A stretch of 42,756 nucleotides of DNA from assembly GCA_017937505.1 (NCBI GenBank), contig JAGBDL010000001.1, forward strand, positions 1 to 42,756, in the 5' to 3' direction. The notes beneath the pieces are model-generated. The model was given only the letters and a program-made list of their open reading frames with translations. It searched no databases and was not told where the DNA came from. The position numbers and the translations under genes are program-made. This DNA comes from Clostridia bacterium (GTDB lineage: Bacteria; Bacillota; Clostridia; Christensenellales; Aristaeellaceae). Positions 6,591 to 14,987 of this stretch are shown here, one piece after another; the first letter of the stretch is position 1, and each line of letters starts with the position of its first letter.

Positions 6591-6652
6591 GCTGCTTTGG
6601 CGGCGGGGAAACGGTTCTACTGTTTGGCGACGGAGACCGTTTCCCCTTTTTT
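6591..6652 (+). ncRNA. Predicted ~60-nt antisense RNA against the recombinase leader
   Basis: Defined by the promoter at 6555-6584 and the terminator ending at 6652. No open reading frame. Its first 11 bases, GCTGCTTTGGC, are the exact complement of the leader segment that can form an antiterminator helix. The rest is complementary to the upstream part of the same leader. The design matches antisense RNAs that trigger attenuation of plasmid rep genes (pT181/pIP501 type). Confidence 0.6.
6605..6652 (+). terminator. Terminator of the antisense RNA
   Basis: GGGGAAACGGT (6605-6615) with ACCGTTTCCCC (6636-6646), 20-nt loop, then TTTTTT. On the opposite strand the same hairpin forms in the recombinase leader but without a T tail. 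Confidence 0.85.
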
Positions 6653-6666
6653 ATTTGGTTGAGGTC

Positions 6667-6696
6667 ATTATATCATGACGACTTTTTGGCCGTCAA
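6667..6696 (-). promoter_or_regulatory. Promoter of the second recombinase
   Basis: On the minus strand TTGACG (6696-6691), 18-bp spacer, TATAAT (6672-6667). Transcription would start near 6660 and give a ~128-nt leader before the ATG at 6532, covering the whole antisense RNA. Confidence 0.75.
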
Positions 6697-6761
6697 GGGG
6701 TCAGCGTGCTTACGTCGCATTATTGTCCTTCAATTTTTAGCCATCACTAACTAGCCCTATT

Positions 6762-6790
6762 CATTGACGAATACTGGTATACTGTCAATG
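6762..6790. promoter_or_regulatory. Palindromic operator before the ribbon-helix-helix gene
   Basis: Outer arms CATTGAC (6762-6768) and GTCAATG (6784-6790) enclose an inner ATAC-TG-GTAT palindrome. The right half overlaps a -10-like TATACT (6778-6783) and ends next to the ribosome site. Nested dyads like this are typical for ribbon-helix-helix autorepressors, so the gene product is the likely ligand. Confidence 0.65.
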
Positions 6791-6803
6791 GGAGGTGATT
6801 CCA

Positions 6804-7019
6804 ATGCCCGACATTTTCGGTAATCGCCAGCGTAGAGGATCGTCCGGACGCATCCCGGATTCCCGCGCCGACGGCTACGAAAAGTACGTGAACGACCGCT
6901 ATACCTGCCCACCAGAATTGCATGCCCGTCTTGTTAAGTTCTGCGAGGACGAGGAACGTGCAAAATCTTGGGTGATTCAGAAAGCGCTCGACGCATGGCT
7001 CACCAACAAAGGCTATTGA
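6804..7019 (+). CDS. Ribbon-helix-helix (CopG-like) regulator
   Basis: 71 aa. ATG 6804 is chosen because GGGAGGTGATT lies 3-5 bases upstream; the in-frame GTG 6795 lies within that ribosome site. Residues 1-32 are basic and flexible. About 33-70 gives a beta strand (DRYTCPPELHARL) followed by two helices ending in SWVIQKALDAWLT, the MetJ/Arc/CopG-like fold. It is the only plus-strand gene in the first 38 kb. It may control itself through the palindrome at 6762-6790. No toxin partner is evident. Confidence 0.85.
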   Translation: MPDIFGNRQRRGSSGRIPDSRADGYEKYVNDRYTCPPELHARLVKFCEDEERAKSWVIQKALDAWLTNKGY

Positions 7020-7024
7020 GAGAG

Positions 7025-7050
7025 CCGGGGATGTTCAGTCCCCGGTTTTC
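7025..7050 (+). terminator. Terminator of the ribbon-helix-helix gene
   Basis: CCGGGG with CCCCGG around a 9-nt loop and a TTTTCT tail, 5 bp after the stop. It overlaps the end of the opposing DUF488 gene. Confidence 0.75.
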
Positions 7051-7415
7051 TCTTTGCCGTCCCATTCTTCGCATTGAATCCCTGCGGCTTTAAGCCACTC
7101 TGCCACCAAATGACGGTGACAGAAATCCCCAGGTTTCTCATAGCAGACAAGAGCAACAGAATCGGAATGCGTCCAGCCGTGCAGAGCTTGCGCTGTAAAC
7201 GTTGGGTCAAGGTTTTGCAGTACTTCATCGTGAAAATGCTTGATGTAGTACTCGTTATCTCTCGTTCTTTTCCACTCTTGAAAGAAACCATACTTCGGTG
7301 CGAGTTGTTTGCATTCAAAGCCAATATACCAGTCAGGAGATTTTCCTGCGATACTAATGGGCACGATGTTCTTTGGCAAAGATCTTAGCTTCGCAAAATA
7401 CGTCGTATAGATCAT
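7035..7415 (-). CDS. DUF488 family protein
   Basis: 126 aa, ATG 7415 with GGGGGG upstream. The C-terminal signature ALVCYEKPGDFCHRHLVAEW is the hallmark of DUF488, with conserved Cys and His residues near 95-105. The N-terminal half has the family's YxxKL-like start and a charged helix. Biochemical role unknown; DUF488 genes occur widely in mobile elements. It converges with the ribbon-helix-helix gene. Confidence 0.85.
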   Translation of the reverse strand: MIYTTYFAKLRSLPKNIVPISIAGKSPDWYIGFECKQLAPKYGFFQEWKRTRDNEYYIKHFHDEVLQNLDPTFTAQALHGWTHSDSVALVCYEKPGDFCHRHLVAEWLKAAGIQCEEWDGKEKTGD

Positions 7416-7425
7416 ACGCCCCCCA

Positions 7426-7449
7426 AATAAAACTAGCTATTGATAGCTA
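7426..7449 (-). terminator. Terminator-like palindrome after the tail-fibre gene
   Basis: TAGCTAT-TG-ATAGCTA (7434-7449), followed on the minus strand by GTTTTATT. It lies between the tail fibre stop (7477) and DUF488 (7415). Weak AT-rich stem; a protein-binding dyad is an alternative. Confidence 0.45.
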
Positions 7450-7476
7450 TTAGTAGCCACTATTGCCCTTTTGCGC

Positions 7477-10400
7477 TCAAGCGTTCAAAATTAACTGGGT
7501 ATTATGTTCTGTGAAATACGCAATCGCGTCTTCGGCAGTTGAGAAATTTGTGCATACAAGGAACTGCGTCGTACTCCAATTTTTGATTACGAATGTCAAT
7601 ACATCATTGTCTGTATCAGCCGAACCTTTATTTGCATTGAAGACATTCCACAAAATCAGATTATAATTCGATTTTAGAACGTTGCCCCTTACAATTTTAG
7701 GGTCAAAACAATTAAGAACTACCGCACTACCTGCATCGACAGTCCACTCAAGGCTCTTAAGATCAAGGATCGCAGTATCGATTTTTGTTTCACGAGAATC
7801 GATAGGCATCATTGTGATCTCGTCCAGTAGCGCTTCATCCGTTGTGCTAACTCCAAATGCATACTGCCATCCTGTACGCCCAATGATTTCCACTTTTCCT
7901 GTCTTAATTGGGCTCGCAATATCAAACGCATATCCAGCATACACGCCGTTTTCATCCCACATCTTAAGACTCGGCCAAGATGTCCCGTCCGGCATGTTGA
8001 CGTCATATGCGCATTCTTGCAGCTCAAATTTCGAGGAAATATAGTTGGAACCGCTCACAAATTCTCCATATTCGTTATAGCTTCCGTTGCTCCACGTCAC
8101 ATGAGACAATGCATCCAGGCTGTAATCGATATCGGTTTCTTCTTCTATACCACTCACGCTAACCGCACACGACGCGCTATACTCACCACAAGTCGCCGTA
8201 ATCGTTGCAGAACCATTCGCCTTTGCCGCAACCACGCCACCATTGACAGAGGCGATAGACGAATCGCTGCTCGACCATACGATCTCATCGGTCGTATCAT
8301 CAGGCGTGACCGTTGCCGTAAGCGTCTGCGTACCAGCCGCCGTGAACGTCAGCGTAGTCTGGTCGAGCGTGATGCCCGTGCAAGGCACCTCCACCGCAGG
8401 AGTCAGGCTTGCAAACCATTCATCAGCATACGGCAGACGTGCCGCCACATAGGAGCGAATCTGCTGGATGTGATTCGTAGACTGAGACGGAATGCCCGTA
8501 AAAGAGCCGCCTCCCGTGGTGCTGGCATAGTCCTCTTTAACGATGTGCGGAGGCACAATTCCGATGAAGCGTTCAAAGCGCGTCATGATGTTTGCATACG
8601 ACAGGACGGTATCTTTCAACTCTGCCCATCTCGCCTGAATCTGCTCATAGAACAGTTCTTCCAGCCTGATATACAGTAGATTGCCCTGACCGTCCTTGAA
8701 GTCTTGGAATTCTGTTCTAGCGTAGGTCGTAGCGACAAAACTGCCGCCGTTCCACCACAGACCCCATGTGCTGTCCATGTCGTACATGCTGGCAATCCAC
8801 TTCTGACCGTCGTAGGTCATATAAAGCTGATTCTTGCCAAAAGCATCCAGACCGCAGGACACCACACCGAAGATGTAGTAGTCGATCAGGCTATCAAGGT
8901 AGAAGTAGTTGCCGATACCAGCCACAAACTCTTCGTCCGTGCTGTTCATGACAAAACTGATGATCTCATTCCAGCGTGTCTTAATCGCTTCCGGGACAGT
9001 ATCATGCACTTCATCCGACCAGTCAGACCCGTTGATATTGGCCGCAGCACGGAAACAACCGCTGACGTAGTTTTCGCCGCACAGGATGCAATGCGTGTCC
9101 AGCGTCTTATCCATGTTCGCCATCCAGCCGTCTTTCGGGATATTGATGGTATAGCGCCCCTGATATACACCGTTTGCATAGACCTGCGCCGGGAAACCGT
9201 CAATAGCGCCCTGATTTGGGCTGGCGCGCAGAAGCTCCGGAAGATCAGCATAGTTTGCACGGCTCTTGACAACGTCTCCCCAAAGCTGCGCAGACACGAC
9301 ATTCCGCGCATGCGTCAGGTCGATCCAGTTGGCCTTATAGACGTGCTTTTTCTGAGCTCCCCATCCCTTAAAGTCAACCTTCATCGACTCCGTCAGCGCT
9401 TCGTCGATATACATATTGACGGTCTGATTCTTCTTGGGGTAGCTCATGGAGCTGTTTCCCTGCGCTTTCGCCTTAACGTAGCCGCTGACCGTCTTGGTCT
9501 TGCTGACGTACTTAAACGGCATGACCGTATCAGTCTTGGTCTGCGGGAGATCGCTGCCGAAGAAAACAATCGGAACGTCATCCTGCGCAGGCTCAACCGC
9601 CACGATGCCGCCAACCTCTTCCAGCGCCTTGAGACGGTTATCTTGATGCTCATTAGCCTCATTTAGCTCATTAAGCGCATCGCCCGTCGCCTTGGCATCC
9701 GCGGCCTTTCCGCTCTGGGTAAGCGTGTTATCCAGTTCAACGGAAGACCCTCCGCCCTCGGCGTTGCTTCCGTCTTTTCCATCTGCGCCGTTGCGCACCT
9801 GATAAGTGCTCTCTGTGCCGTCCGTGTAATAGATCGTATATGTATCAACCGTGCCGGCGCTTCCGTCACCGCTGGTGCGCGCAATATTCAAGATGCCGCG
9901 TCCCGCTTCGCCCTTTTCACCCGGAGCACCGGGCTCTCCCGGATCTCCCGTCTTTCCGTCCATCACCTCAAAGCTCTTCGGGCTGTCCGCGCTTGTGATG
10001 GTTACGCGATGACCGCCGTCGATGGTCTCCACCGCCACCGTCGGGCTTACGCCGTCTTCACCCGCAGCGCCGTCCTTGCCGTTGTAGACCGTCAGCGTGC
10101 TTGTGTATCCATCGGTGTATGTGATGGTGTAAACATCCGTAGAGCCGGGACTTCCGTCGCCGCTTGTGCGCACAACGCTTTCAATGCCCCTGCCATCTTC
10201 GCCCGGTTCTCCGTTTTTACCGTTCTTGCCGTCCATCACGTCGACCACTTTCGTGCCGTCGATATCCGTGATTGTCAGCCTGTTGCCACCATCGATTTTT
10301 TCAACCTTGATCGTCGGGCTGAATCCATCCGTACCGCTGCCCGTTCCTGTGCCGGTTCCCGTACCTGCGCCGATGTTGCTTCTGGCCTGCCTTTTCTGCG

Positions 10401-10809
10401 CTTCCGTCAGGTTCTGCGCGCGGCTGTATGTCACAAAACCCAGGTCGCTCGCTTCCCCCTCTGCTGACGGGCTGCTCACCACAGTCGTGTATCCCGTTGC
10501 GCTCTTGATGCGCGTTCCGGAGCTGGAATCCTGCAGCACAAGCTCAATTACGCCGCTGCCGGCAGCAAGCACAGCCCTCTCATCAATAATCCAGATGCGC
10601 ACATAGCCGTCTTCACCCAGCGCCGGATGATACTTGTCGTTGTCCGGCCGTTTGACAAACAGCTCGACCGCAGCGTCCGGGTAATCCGTCAGCCACTCCT
10701 CACAGTCAAACTCGATCCGCAGCGCATTGATTTCGCCGACCTTGCCCAGCATAATCGGCCGGTTGATCGTCCGCCCGATGTTGCACGGCGTATAGCGTTT
10801 AACATCCAT
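7477..10809 (-). CDS. Tail fibre / receptor-binding protein with collagen-like, CotH-kinase-like and BIG2 domains
   Basis: 1110 aa, ATG 10809 (GGGGTGAG upstream). Residues 1-~115 are a BppU-like baseplate-anchoring domain. At 148-162 there is a Gly-Thr repeat. At 160-355 two collagen-like Gly-x-y patches alternate with small repeats (IDGGNRLTI, IDGGHRVTI). At 415-800 lies a CotH-like domain with QGNSSMSYPKKNQTVN, KANWIDLTHARN, YYIFGVVSCGLDAFGKN and YDMDSTWGLWWNG (676-683). At 808-887 is a bacterial Ig-like BIG2 domain, followed by a beta-rich C-terminus that is the likely tip. CotH proteins are protein kinases of spore coats. Whether this copy is active cannot be read from sequence. Last gene of the structural operon. 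Confidence 0.88.
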   Translation of the reverse strand: MDVKRYTPCNIGRTINRPIMLGKVGEINALRIEFDCEEWLTDYPDAAVELFVKRPDNDKYHPALGEDGYVRIWIIDERAVLAAGSGVIELVLQDSSSGTRIKSATGYTTVVSSPSAEGEASDLGFVTYSRAQNLTEAQKRQARSNIGAGTGTGTGTGSGTDGFSPTIKVEKIDGGNRLTITDIDGTKVVDVMDGKNGKNGEPGEDGRGIESVVRTSGDGSPGSTDVYTITYTDGYTSTLTVYNGKDGAAGEDGVSPTVAVETIDGGHRVTITSADSPKSFEVMDGKTGDPGEPGAPGEKGEAGRGILNIARTSGDGSAGTVDTYTIYYTDGTESTYQVRNGADGKDGSNAEGGGSSVELDNTLTQSGKAADAKATGDALNELNEANEHQDNRLKALEEVGGIVAVEPAQDDVPIVFFGSDLPQTKTDTVMPFKYVSKTKTVSGYVKAKAQGNSSMSYPKKNQTVNMYIDEALTESMKVDFKGWGAQKKHVYKANWIDLTHARNVVSAQLWGDVVKSRANYADLPELLRASPNQGAIDGFPAQVYANGVYQGRYTINIPKDGWMANMDKTLDTHCILCGENYVSGCFRAAANINGSDWSDEVHDTVPEAIKTRWNEIISFVMNSTDEEFVAGIGNYFYLDSLIDYYIFGVVSCGLDAFGKNQLYMTYDGQKWIASMYDMDSTWGLWWNGGSFVATTYARTEFQDFKDGQGNLLYIRLEELFYEQIQARWAELKDTVLSYANIMTRFERFIGIVPPHIVKEDYASTTGGGSFTGIPSQSTNHIQQIRSYVAARLPYADEWFASLTPAVEVPCTGITLDQTTLTFTAAGTQTLTATVTPDDTTDEIVWSSSDSSIASVNGGVVAAKANGSATITATCGEYSASCAVSVSGIEEETDIDYSLDALSHVTWSNGSYNEYGEFVSGSNYISSKFELQECAYDVNMPDGTSWPSLKMWDENGVYAGYAFDIASPIKTGKVEIIGRTGWQYAFGVSTTDEALLDEITMMPIDSRETKIDTAILDLKSLEWTVDAGSAVVLNCFDPKIVRGNVLKSNYNLILWNVFNANKGSADTDNDVLTFVIKNWSTTQFLVCTNFSTAEDAIAYFTEHNTQLILNA

Positions 10810-10840
10810 ATATTCTCACCCCACTTTTTCATCATTAATA

Positions 10841-12127
10841 TCACGCCGTCTGATAAATGATATTGACCCGCTCGCCGGTTCCCCAGTTCTCCCAACTCGA
10901 ATTGTACACGCGGATGTACAGATACGATCCGGAGACAAAAGAGTCGCCGATAAAGCAGGTCTTGCCGTAGATCTGTATCATGAAGCACATCTTGCTCGCG
11001 TCCGTGGTCGATGCTGGGTTGCTGAAAGCCGATGTCGGAATCTGCAGCGCGTTCTGCGAGTCGCTCCAGGAGGCGTCATACTGCAAATATGCCAGCTTGA
11101 GCACCGGCACGGTCACCGCTCCGGTTTCTCCGTTCACGCTGGATACCGGCGCCGTGTAGGTGCTCGGCAGCGCGCCAACCTGCGCAGCTGTCGGCATCCA
11201 CGTATCAGGTCTTGCGCCCACGCTGCTTGCGTTTAATTCAAAATTCCCGTTGCTGTCTGCATTTTTGCCGTTTATCGTGTAGACGATCGCCTGCGCATCG
11301 CTGCCGTTGGTGCCCGGACTGCCATCCTTTCCATCCATGACGTTGAACACCTTCGGTCCGTTTGCATCGGTAATCGTGACCCTGTTTCCTCCATCGATCG
11401 CCTCGATGGAGATCGTCGGACTGACGCCGTTCGCTCCGGCCGGACCCTGCTCGCCCGGAAGGCCCTGCGCACCCTGCAGCTGTCCGATGTTCACCCAGTC
11501 CTGCACGTCCACGCCCCAGATGTGCACGTCGTACGGCTCCTCCATGCCGATGGCATAAGCGTCGCCCGGTTTTCCCGTCGGATGCGCCGCCTTGAGCAAA
11601 TCCAGCGTGTCATAATGATCCAGCACCGTGAAGTTTGCCGACTGCGCCGCCTGCCTCGCTTCCTCCGCCGCAGCGTCCGCCCTGGCAATTGCATCATCAA
11701 CAGCCGCAATCTTGGTCAGCAGCTCGTCCAGCGACGGGATGGTGTGATCAGGATCGACAATCGTATCCGTGGACGTGCGCGTGATCGCGCCGTCACCCCA
11801 GAATACCGCGCAGCTCATGCCGCCTACATTCGCTTTGATGATCAATGAAAAGTATCCCGTGATTTTATACGCGCCTTCCGGCAGCGTGAGCACGGCCTTT
11901 CCCTCTTCGACTGTGCCCTTGATCGGTGGCAGCGTGCTGTCATCCGCGCGGATAAAGTGGCCCGTGACCGTCGCGCCGCTATCCAGCGTAACGACAGAAT
12001 TTCCCAGCGTCAGGCCGATGACAAACTTGTGCGCCTCTTTGTCGCCTTCAGCAAAAAGCCGATCCAGCCGCGTCAGCGTTACGCCGCGCAGTAGATCGGT
12101 TCTTTTTTCAATTCGGTTTCCTTCCAT
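10841..12127 (-). CDS. BppU-type baseplate upper protein with collagen-like linker
   Basis: 428 aa, ATG 12127 behind AAGGAGG. Residues 1-~130 match the BppU N-terminal domain (GVTLTRLDRLFAEGDKEAHK then a jelly-roll). About 130-165 is an Ala-rich coiled coil, and ~215-285 a collagen-like stretch (GAQGLPGEQGPAGANG) with the same IDGGNRVTI unit as the tail fibre. The C-terminus is beta-rich. It should join the tail tip to the receptor-binding fibres. The shared units with the following gene suggest duplication or co-folding. Confidence 0.85.
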   Translation of the reverse strand: MEGNRIEKRTDLLRGVTLTRLDRLFAEGDKEAHKFVIGLTLGNSVVTLDSGATVTGHFIRADDSTLPPIKGTVEEGKAVLTLPEGAYKITGYFSLIIKANVGGMSCAVFWGDGAITRTSTDTIVDPDHTIPSLDELLTKIAAVDDAIARADAAAEEARQAAQSANFTVLDHYDTLDLLKAAHPTGKPGDAYAIGMEEPYDVHIWGVDVQDWVNIGQLQGAQGLPGEQGPAGANGVSPTISIEAIDGGNRVTITDANGPKVFNVMDGKDGSPGTNGSDAQAIVYTINGKNADSNGNFELNASSVGARPDTWMPTAAQVGALPSTYTAPVSSVNGETGAVTVPVLKLAYLQYDASWSDSQNALQIPTSAFSNPASTTDASKMCFMIQIYGKTCFIGDSFVSGSYLYIRVYNSSWENWGTGERVNIIYQTA

Positions 12128-12136
12128 TCGGCCTCC

Positions 12137-12415
12137 TTACGGGCGCTTGAGCATAACGCGCACCGTTCCCGTCTGGGCATTCCTCTGGATGCTCGTGATT
12201 TCCGTATATCCCTCATACGTCTGTTTGACGCCTTCGCGCAGGTTATCGGTCTTCACAATCGTTTCGCATCCTTCAAAATCCGCAGCCACCTTCGACAGCG
12301 GCCGCCCGTCCTCGATTTCGATCATCACCTGATTCCCGGCATTGCCCACAGACGTGATAAACTCCACCTCTCTGCTTACGCCGTCTCCCAGATCAAGCAT
12401 CATGACGCTTTTCAT
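12137..12415 (-). CDS. Hypothetical tail-region protein
   Basis: 92 aa, ATG 12415 with GGAGGCGGAG upstream; overlaps the previous gene by 23 bp. Mixed alpha/beta pattern with acidic residues in the middle. No family recognised. Its position between the Tal-like protein and BppU suggests a baseplate or assembly role. Confidence 0.75.
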   Translation of the reverse strand: MKSVMMLDLGDGVSREVEFITSVGNAGNQVMIEIEDGRPLSKVAADFEGCETIVKTDNLREGVKQTYEGYTEITSIQRNAQTGTVRVMLKRP

Positions 12416-12575
12416 TCTGCTCCGCCTCCTTTTCCTCTCTCAGTGCATGGAACACCTTTCGCACGTCCTTCATGCCGCTGGACTGCGCGTCCATGCTACT
12501 CTCCCCGCGCGTCCACACAGTTTCAAACTTCACCAGCGCATTGCCTAGCAGCATGATCATTTCATCTCTGCCCAT
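12393..12575 (-). CDS. Small hypothetical tail-region protein
   Basis: 60 aa, ATG 12575 with GGGAGTGATT upstream, 4 bp after the Tal-like stop. Helical with a charged C-terminal half (REEKEAEQNEKRHD). Position and size resemble the small proteins (XkdX/DUF type) found after Tal genes in Firmicute phages. No sequence family recognised. Confidence 0.7.
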   Translation of the reverse strand: MGRDEMIMLLGNALVKFETVWTRGESSMDAQSSGMKDVRKVFHALREEKEAEQNEKRHDA

Positions 12576-12579
12576 CCAA

Positions 12580-14214
12580 TCACTCCCAACTCATGTAATA
12601 GATCGTCGAAGTCTTTTTGTTCATCGTGACGCCCGTCACAGTTCCGCCTGTTGCGTTTACGGTAAGCGTCGTGTTCGAGTTCAGAAATGCAGCTTTTTTC
12701 AGGCTCATCGGGTTTCCTTTGAACGAGAATGTGCTGCACTCAAACCCATTTGCGCTCAACGCGCTGACATACAGCGCGTCCGAAATGCCGCTTTCGAAGT
12801 TGGTGAACTTGGTTTCAAGCTGGCTGGCTGTCACATAGCCGTTCAGCTCGATCCTGTCTGCCTTGATCTCCACTTCGCTTTCAAGACCGTCGATGCGCAC
12901 ATAAGCCTCGGAAATCAGCTCGCCTTGAGCCTCAAGGTCAGAAACACTCGCTTTCATCAGGATTTCCGCATTGGCAGCATCCAGCCGGATCAGCGTATCT
13001 TTGAGAATGGCGTCCTGCTCGTCCACCTGGGTCTGCGAAGCCTTGAGGTCCAGTGTAGCCTTGACCGCGTCCAGGTCGATTTCGATTTCCGTCGTCTTGT
13101 GCGTCAGGCCTTTTGTGGTTTCCACCCATTCTTCGTGACTATCGGCGAGGTTCGTCAGCTGTCTCTCCGTTTGCCGGATATATCCCGCCTGCTTGTTGGT
13201 GCTTGTGAGCAGTCCCGCAAGGCGGCTGGATGTGTCCGAAAGCTGATTGGCGAGCGAAATCCGCACCATTTCAGGCTGTCCGACCGCGTCCAGATACGAC
13301 AGCGCGACGATCCTCTCATTGACCACCATGCCGTAATCCGGCAGCGCAAGGCGCATCATGCGGCCAATCCTGAAATCGTCCAGCTTCTCGTTTGTCTGCG
13401 CAACCAGCTCAATGCCGTCAATCTCGACGGAAACCATGGGCTGCTGCCTCTCCTGCAGGTATCGCCGCCCGTATTCGATGGCGGCGTTTTTGTCGATATC
13501 CTCGCTCACGCTCAGCGACCGGCTCACGATGCCCCATTTGGGGCTATCCTCCAGCTGCATGTATCCGCCGTCGAACTTCGTGCAGTATAGCCGCGTGCAA
13601 AGCTCGCTGTCATCCAGCGTGATCCGCGCTGTCTGTATGTTCCGCCCCAGACGTCCTTCGCAGAATGGGTCCGTTTCTTTTTTCCGGATGTGCGCCACCC
13701 ATGGGAAGCTGCTCTGGTCAAATTCCAGCATGTATCCAGGAAGCTGTGCCATCACGTCAATCAGCGCCTGCAGCGTGTTGCTGTCCGCAAACGCATAGTC
13801 GATCGTTCCGTCTGCTTCTACGTCGCCTAACGTCCACATCGCCGTCCCATTCACGCCCGTGCTCTGGTGCGTGAAGATCATCCCGATCACTTCCCGGAAT
13901 GTGCCGCTGAAACGTCCCTCTCCCGGGATCAGCGCATCCTCCAGCGTGCAGATGCCGTGTTCGAGCTGAATGCGGCTTACCTCTCCTTCTCCCGCCCGTT
14001 CCAACGCTGTCACGCGGAATTTGCCCGCTGTGCCCTTTTCTGTGTAAACCTCGATGAAATCCCTAACCGACACCTGCGAAGCGTCTGAAAGCGAAATAGA
14101 GCATGTAGAAAGCGGCGAAATATTCAGCTCGATGTTCTGCATCGTCGGCGTGAGCCTTCCGCGCTCCTTGAGCTGCGCATCCAGCAGACGCGGGAGTCTG
14201 GCTGCAATCCTCAC
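12580..14214 (-). CDS. Tail tip protein, Tal/prophage endopeptidase-like
   Basis: 544 aa if the GTG at 14214 is used. It overlaps the Dit stop as GTGA and has AGGGGG upstream, so it is preferred over upstream in-frame starts inside Dit. The first ~370 residues follow the gp27/Tal pattern (beta-rich hub, RDFIEVYTEKG; VIGMIFTHQSTG; GYMLEFDQSSFPWVAH). About 370-500 is a long helical region with repeated 'LKASxxxVDEQxA' units, and the end is beta-rich. It forms the tail tip hub below Dit. No peptidase motif is clear. Confidence 0.85.
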   Translation of the reverse strand: MRIAARLPRLLDAQLKERGRLTPTMQNIELNISPLSTCSISLSDASQVSVRDFIEVYTEKGTAGKFRVTALERAGEGEVSRIQLEHGICTLEDALIPGEGRFSGTFREVIGMIFTHQSTGVNGTAMWTLGDVEADGTIDYAFADSNTLQALIDVMAQLPGYMLEFDQSSFPWVAHIRKKETDPFCEGRLGRNIQTARITLDDSELCTRLYCTKFDGGYMQLEDSPKWGIVSRSLSVSEDIDKNAAIEYGRRYLQERQQPMVSVEIDGIELVAQTNEKLDDFRIGRMMRLALPDYGMVVNERIVALSYLDAVGQPEMVRISLANQLSDTSSRLAGLLTSTNKQAGYIRQTERQLTNLADSHEEWVETTKGLTHKTTEIEIDLDAVKATLDLKASQTQVDEQDAILKDTLIRLDAANAEILMKASVSDLEAQGELISEAYVRIDGLESEVEIKADRIELNGYVTASQLETKFTNFESGISDALYVSALSANGFECSTFSFKGNPMSLKKAAFLNSNTTLTVNATGGTVTGVTMNKKTSTIYYMSWE

Positions 14215-14987
14215 AGATACAGCCCCCTCGCCATAAATGCCGCGCTTACGGCATTGTCCGCCGCCACGGAGCACCATGTGTGCGCACCGCATGCCGCCAG
14301 CAGGTCGTCGCTGCTCTCGCCCGTCCGTCTGTCCATCCTGGATTCGCCTCCTGCGCGCATGTACAGGTTTGCATGCTCGTCATATCCGATTTCAAGCACC
14401 TCGCCCGCCTGCAGCGCAAGGTTTTCAAACGCAAACATCGTCTCGCCCACCGTCAGCGTCAGTCTGTTTACCGGCGCGCCGCTGGTGTTTGTCACATTCA
14501 CGCTCACCGGCGCTTCGTCCGCAACGCCGCCGATATAGATCGATGCATTTCCGCTCGTTCCGCTCACGCTGGCGCGCTGCGCATATTCATCCTCCCAATA
14601 CGGCCTCTCATACGCCGTAAAGGTCAGCCGCATCTTCTCCGTCCACTTGAGCGCGGATGTGACCGTCGGCATGCTGTCGCATATCACGCCGAGCCTCTGC
14701 CCCGGCCTGTCGTTGGTCGTCAGCCATCCGCCCTTTTTCGCCCATTGCTGAATCTTCTGCAGCACCATCTGCCGCCTTCGCACGCTGGTCTCGTGAATCT
14801 CAAATGTGACCGTAACGCTTGCATACTGCATCTGCCGCTTGGTCACCATCACGCCCGGCATCTTGGCCCGTGCGGCCGTGATCGTCTGCATGCGCGGCGC
14901 GTTGTATGCGATATCAAGCACGATGATGGACGGATCAATCTCCGACAGCCCATTTTTGTTGAGCCATACGCTGTATCTCGTCATCAT
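14211..14987 (-). CDS. dit: Distal tail protein (Dit)
   Basis: 258 aa, ATG 14987 overlapping the tape-measure stop (ATGATG). N-terminal beta barrel with the typical RxMPGVMVTKRQM / VTVTFEIHETSVRRRQMVLQ pattern and a C-terminal galectin-like part (~130-210). It links the tail tube to the baseplate. Order tape measure - Dit - Tal - BppU is classic for Gram-positive siphophages. Confidence 0.88.
   Translation of the reverse strand: MMTRYSVWLNKNGLSEIDPSIIVLDIAYNAPRMQTITAARAKMPGVMVTKRQMQYASVTVTFEIHETSVRRRQMVLQKIQQWAKKGGWLTTNDRPGQRLGVICDSMPTVTSALKWTEKMRLTFTAYERPYWEDEYAQRASVSGTSGNASIYIGGVADEAPVSVNVTNTSGAPVNRLTLTVGETMFAFENLALQAGEVLEIGYDEHANLYMRAGGESRMDRRTGESSDDLLAACGAHTWCSVAADNAVSAAFMARGLYL

Noticed and set aside
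7477..12127. Diversity-generating retroelement acting on the tail fibre
   Set aside because: No reverse transcriptase, and no template/variable repeat pair noticed beside the fibre genes.
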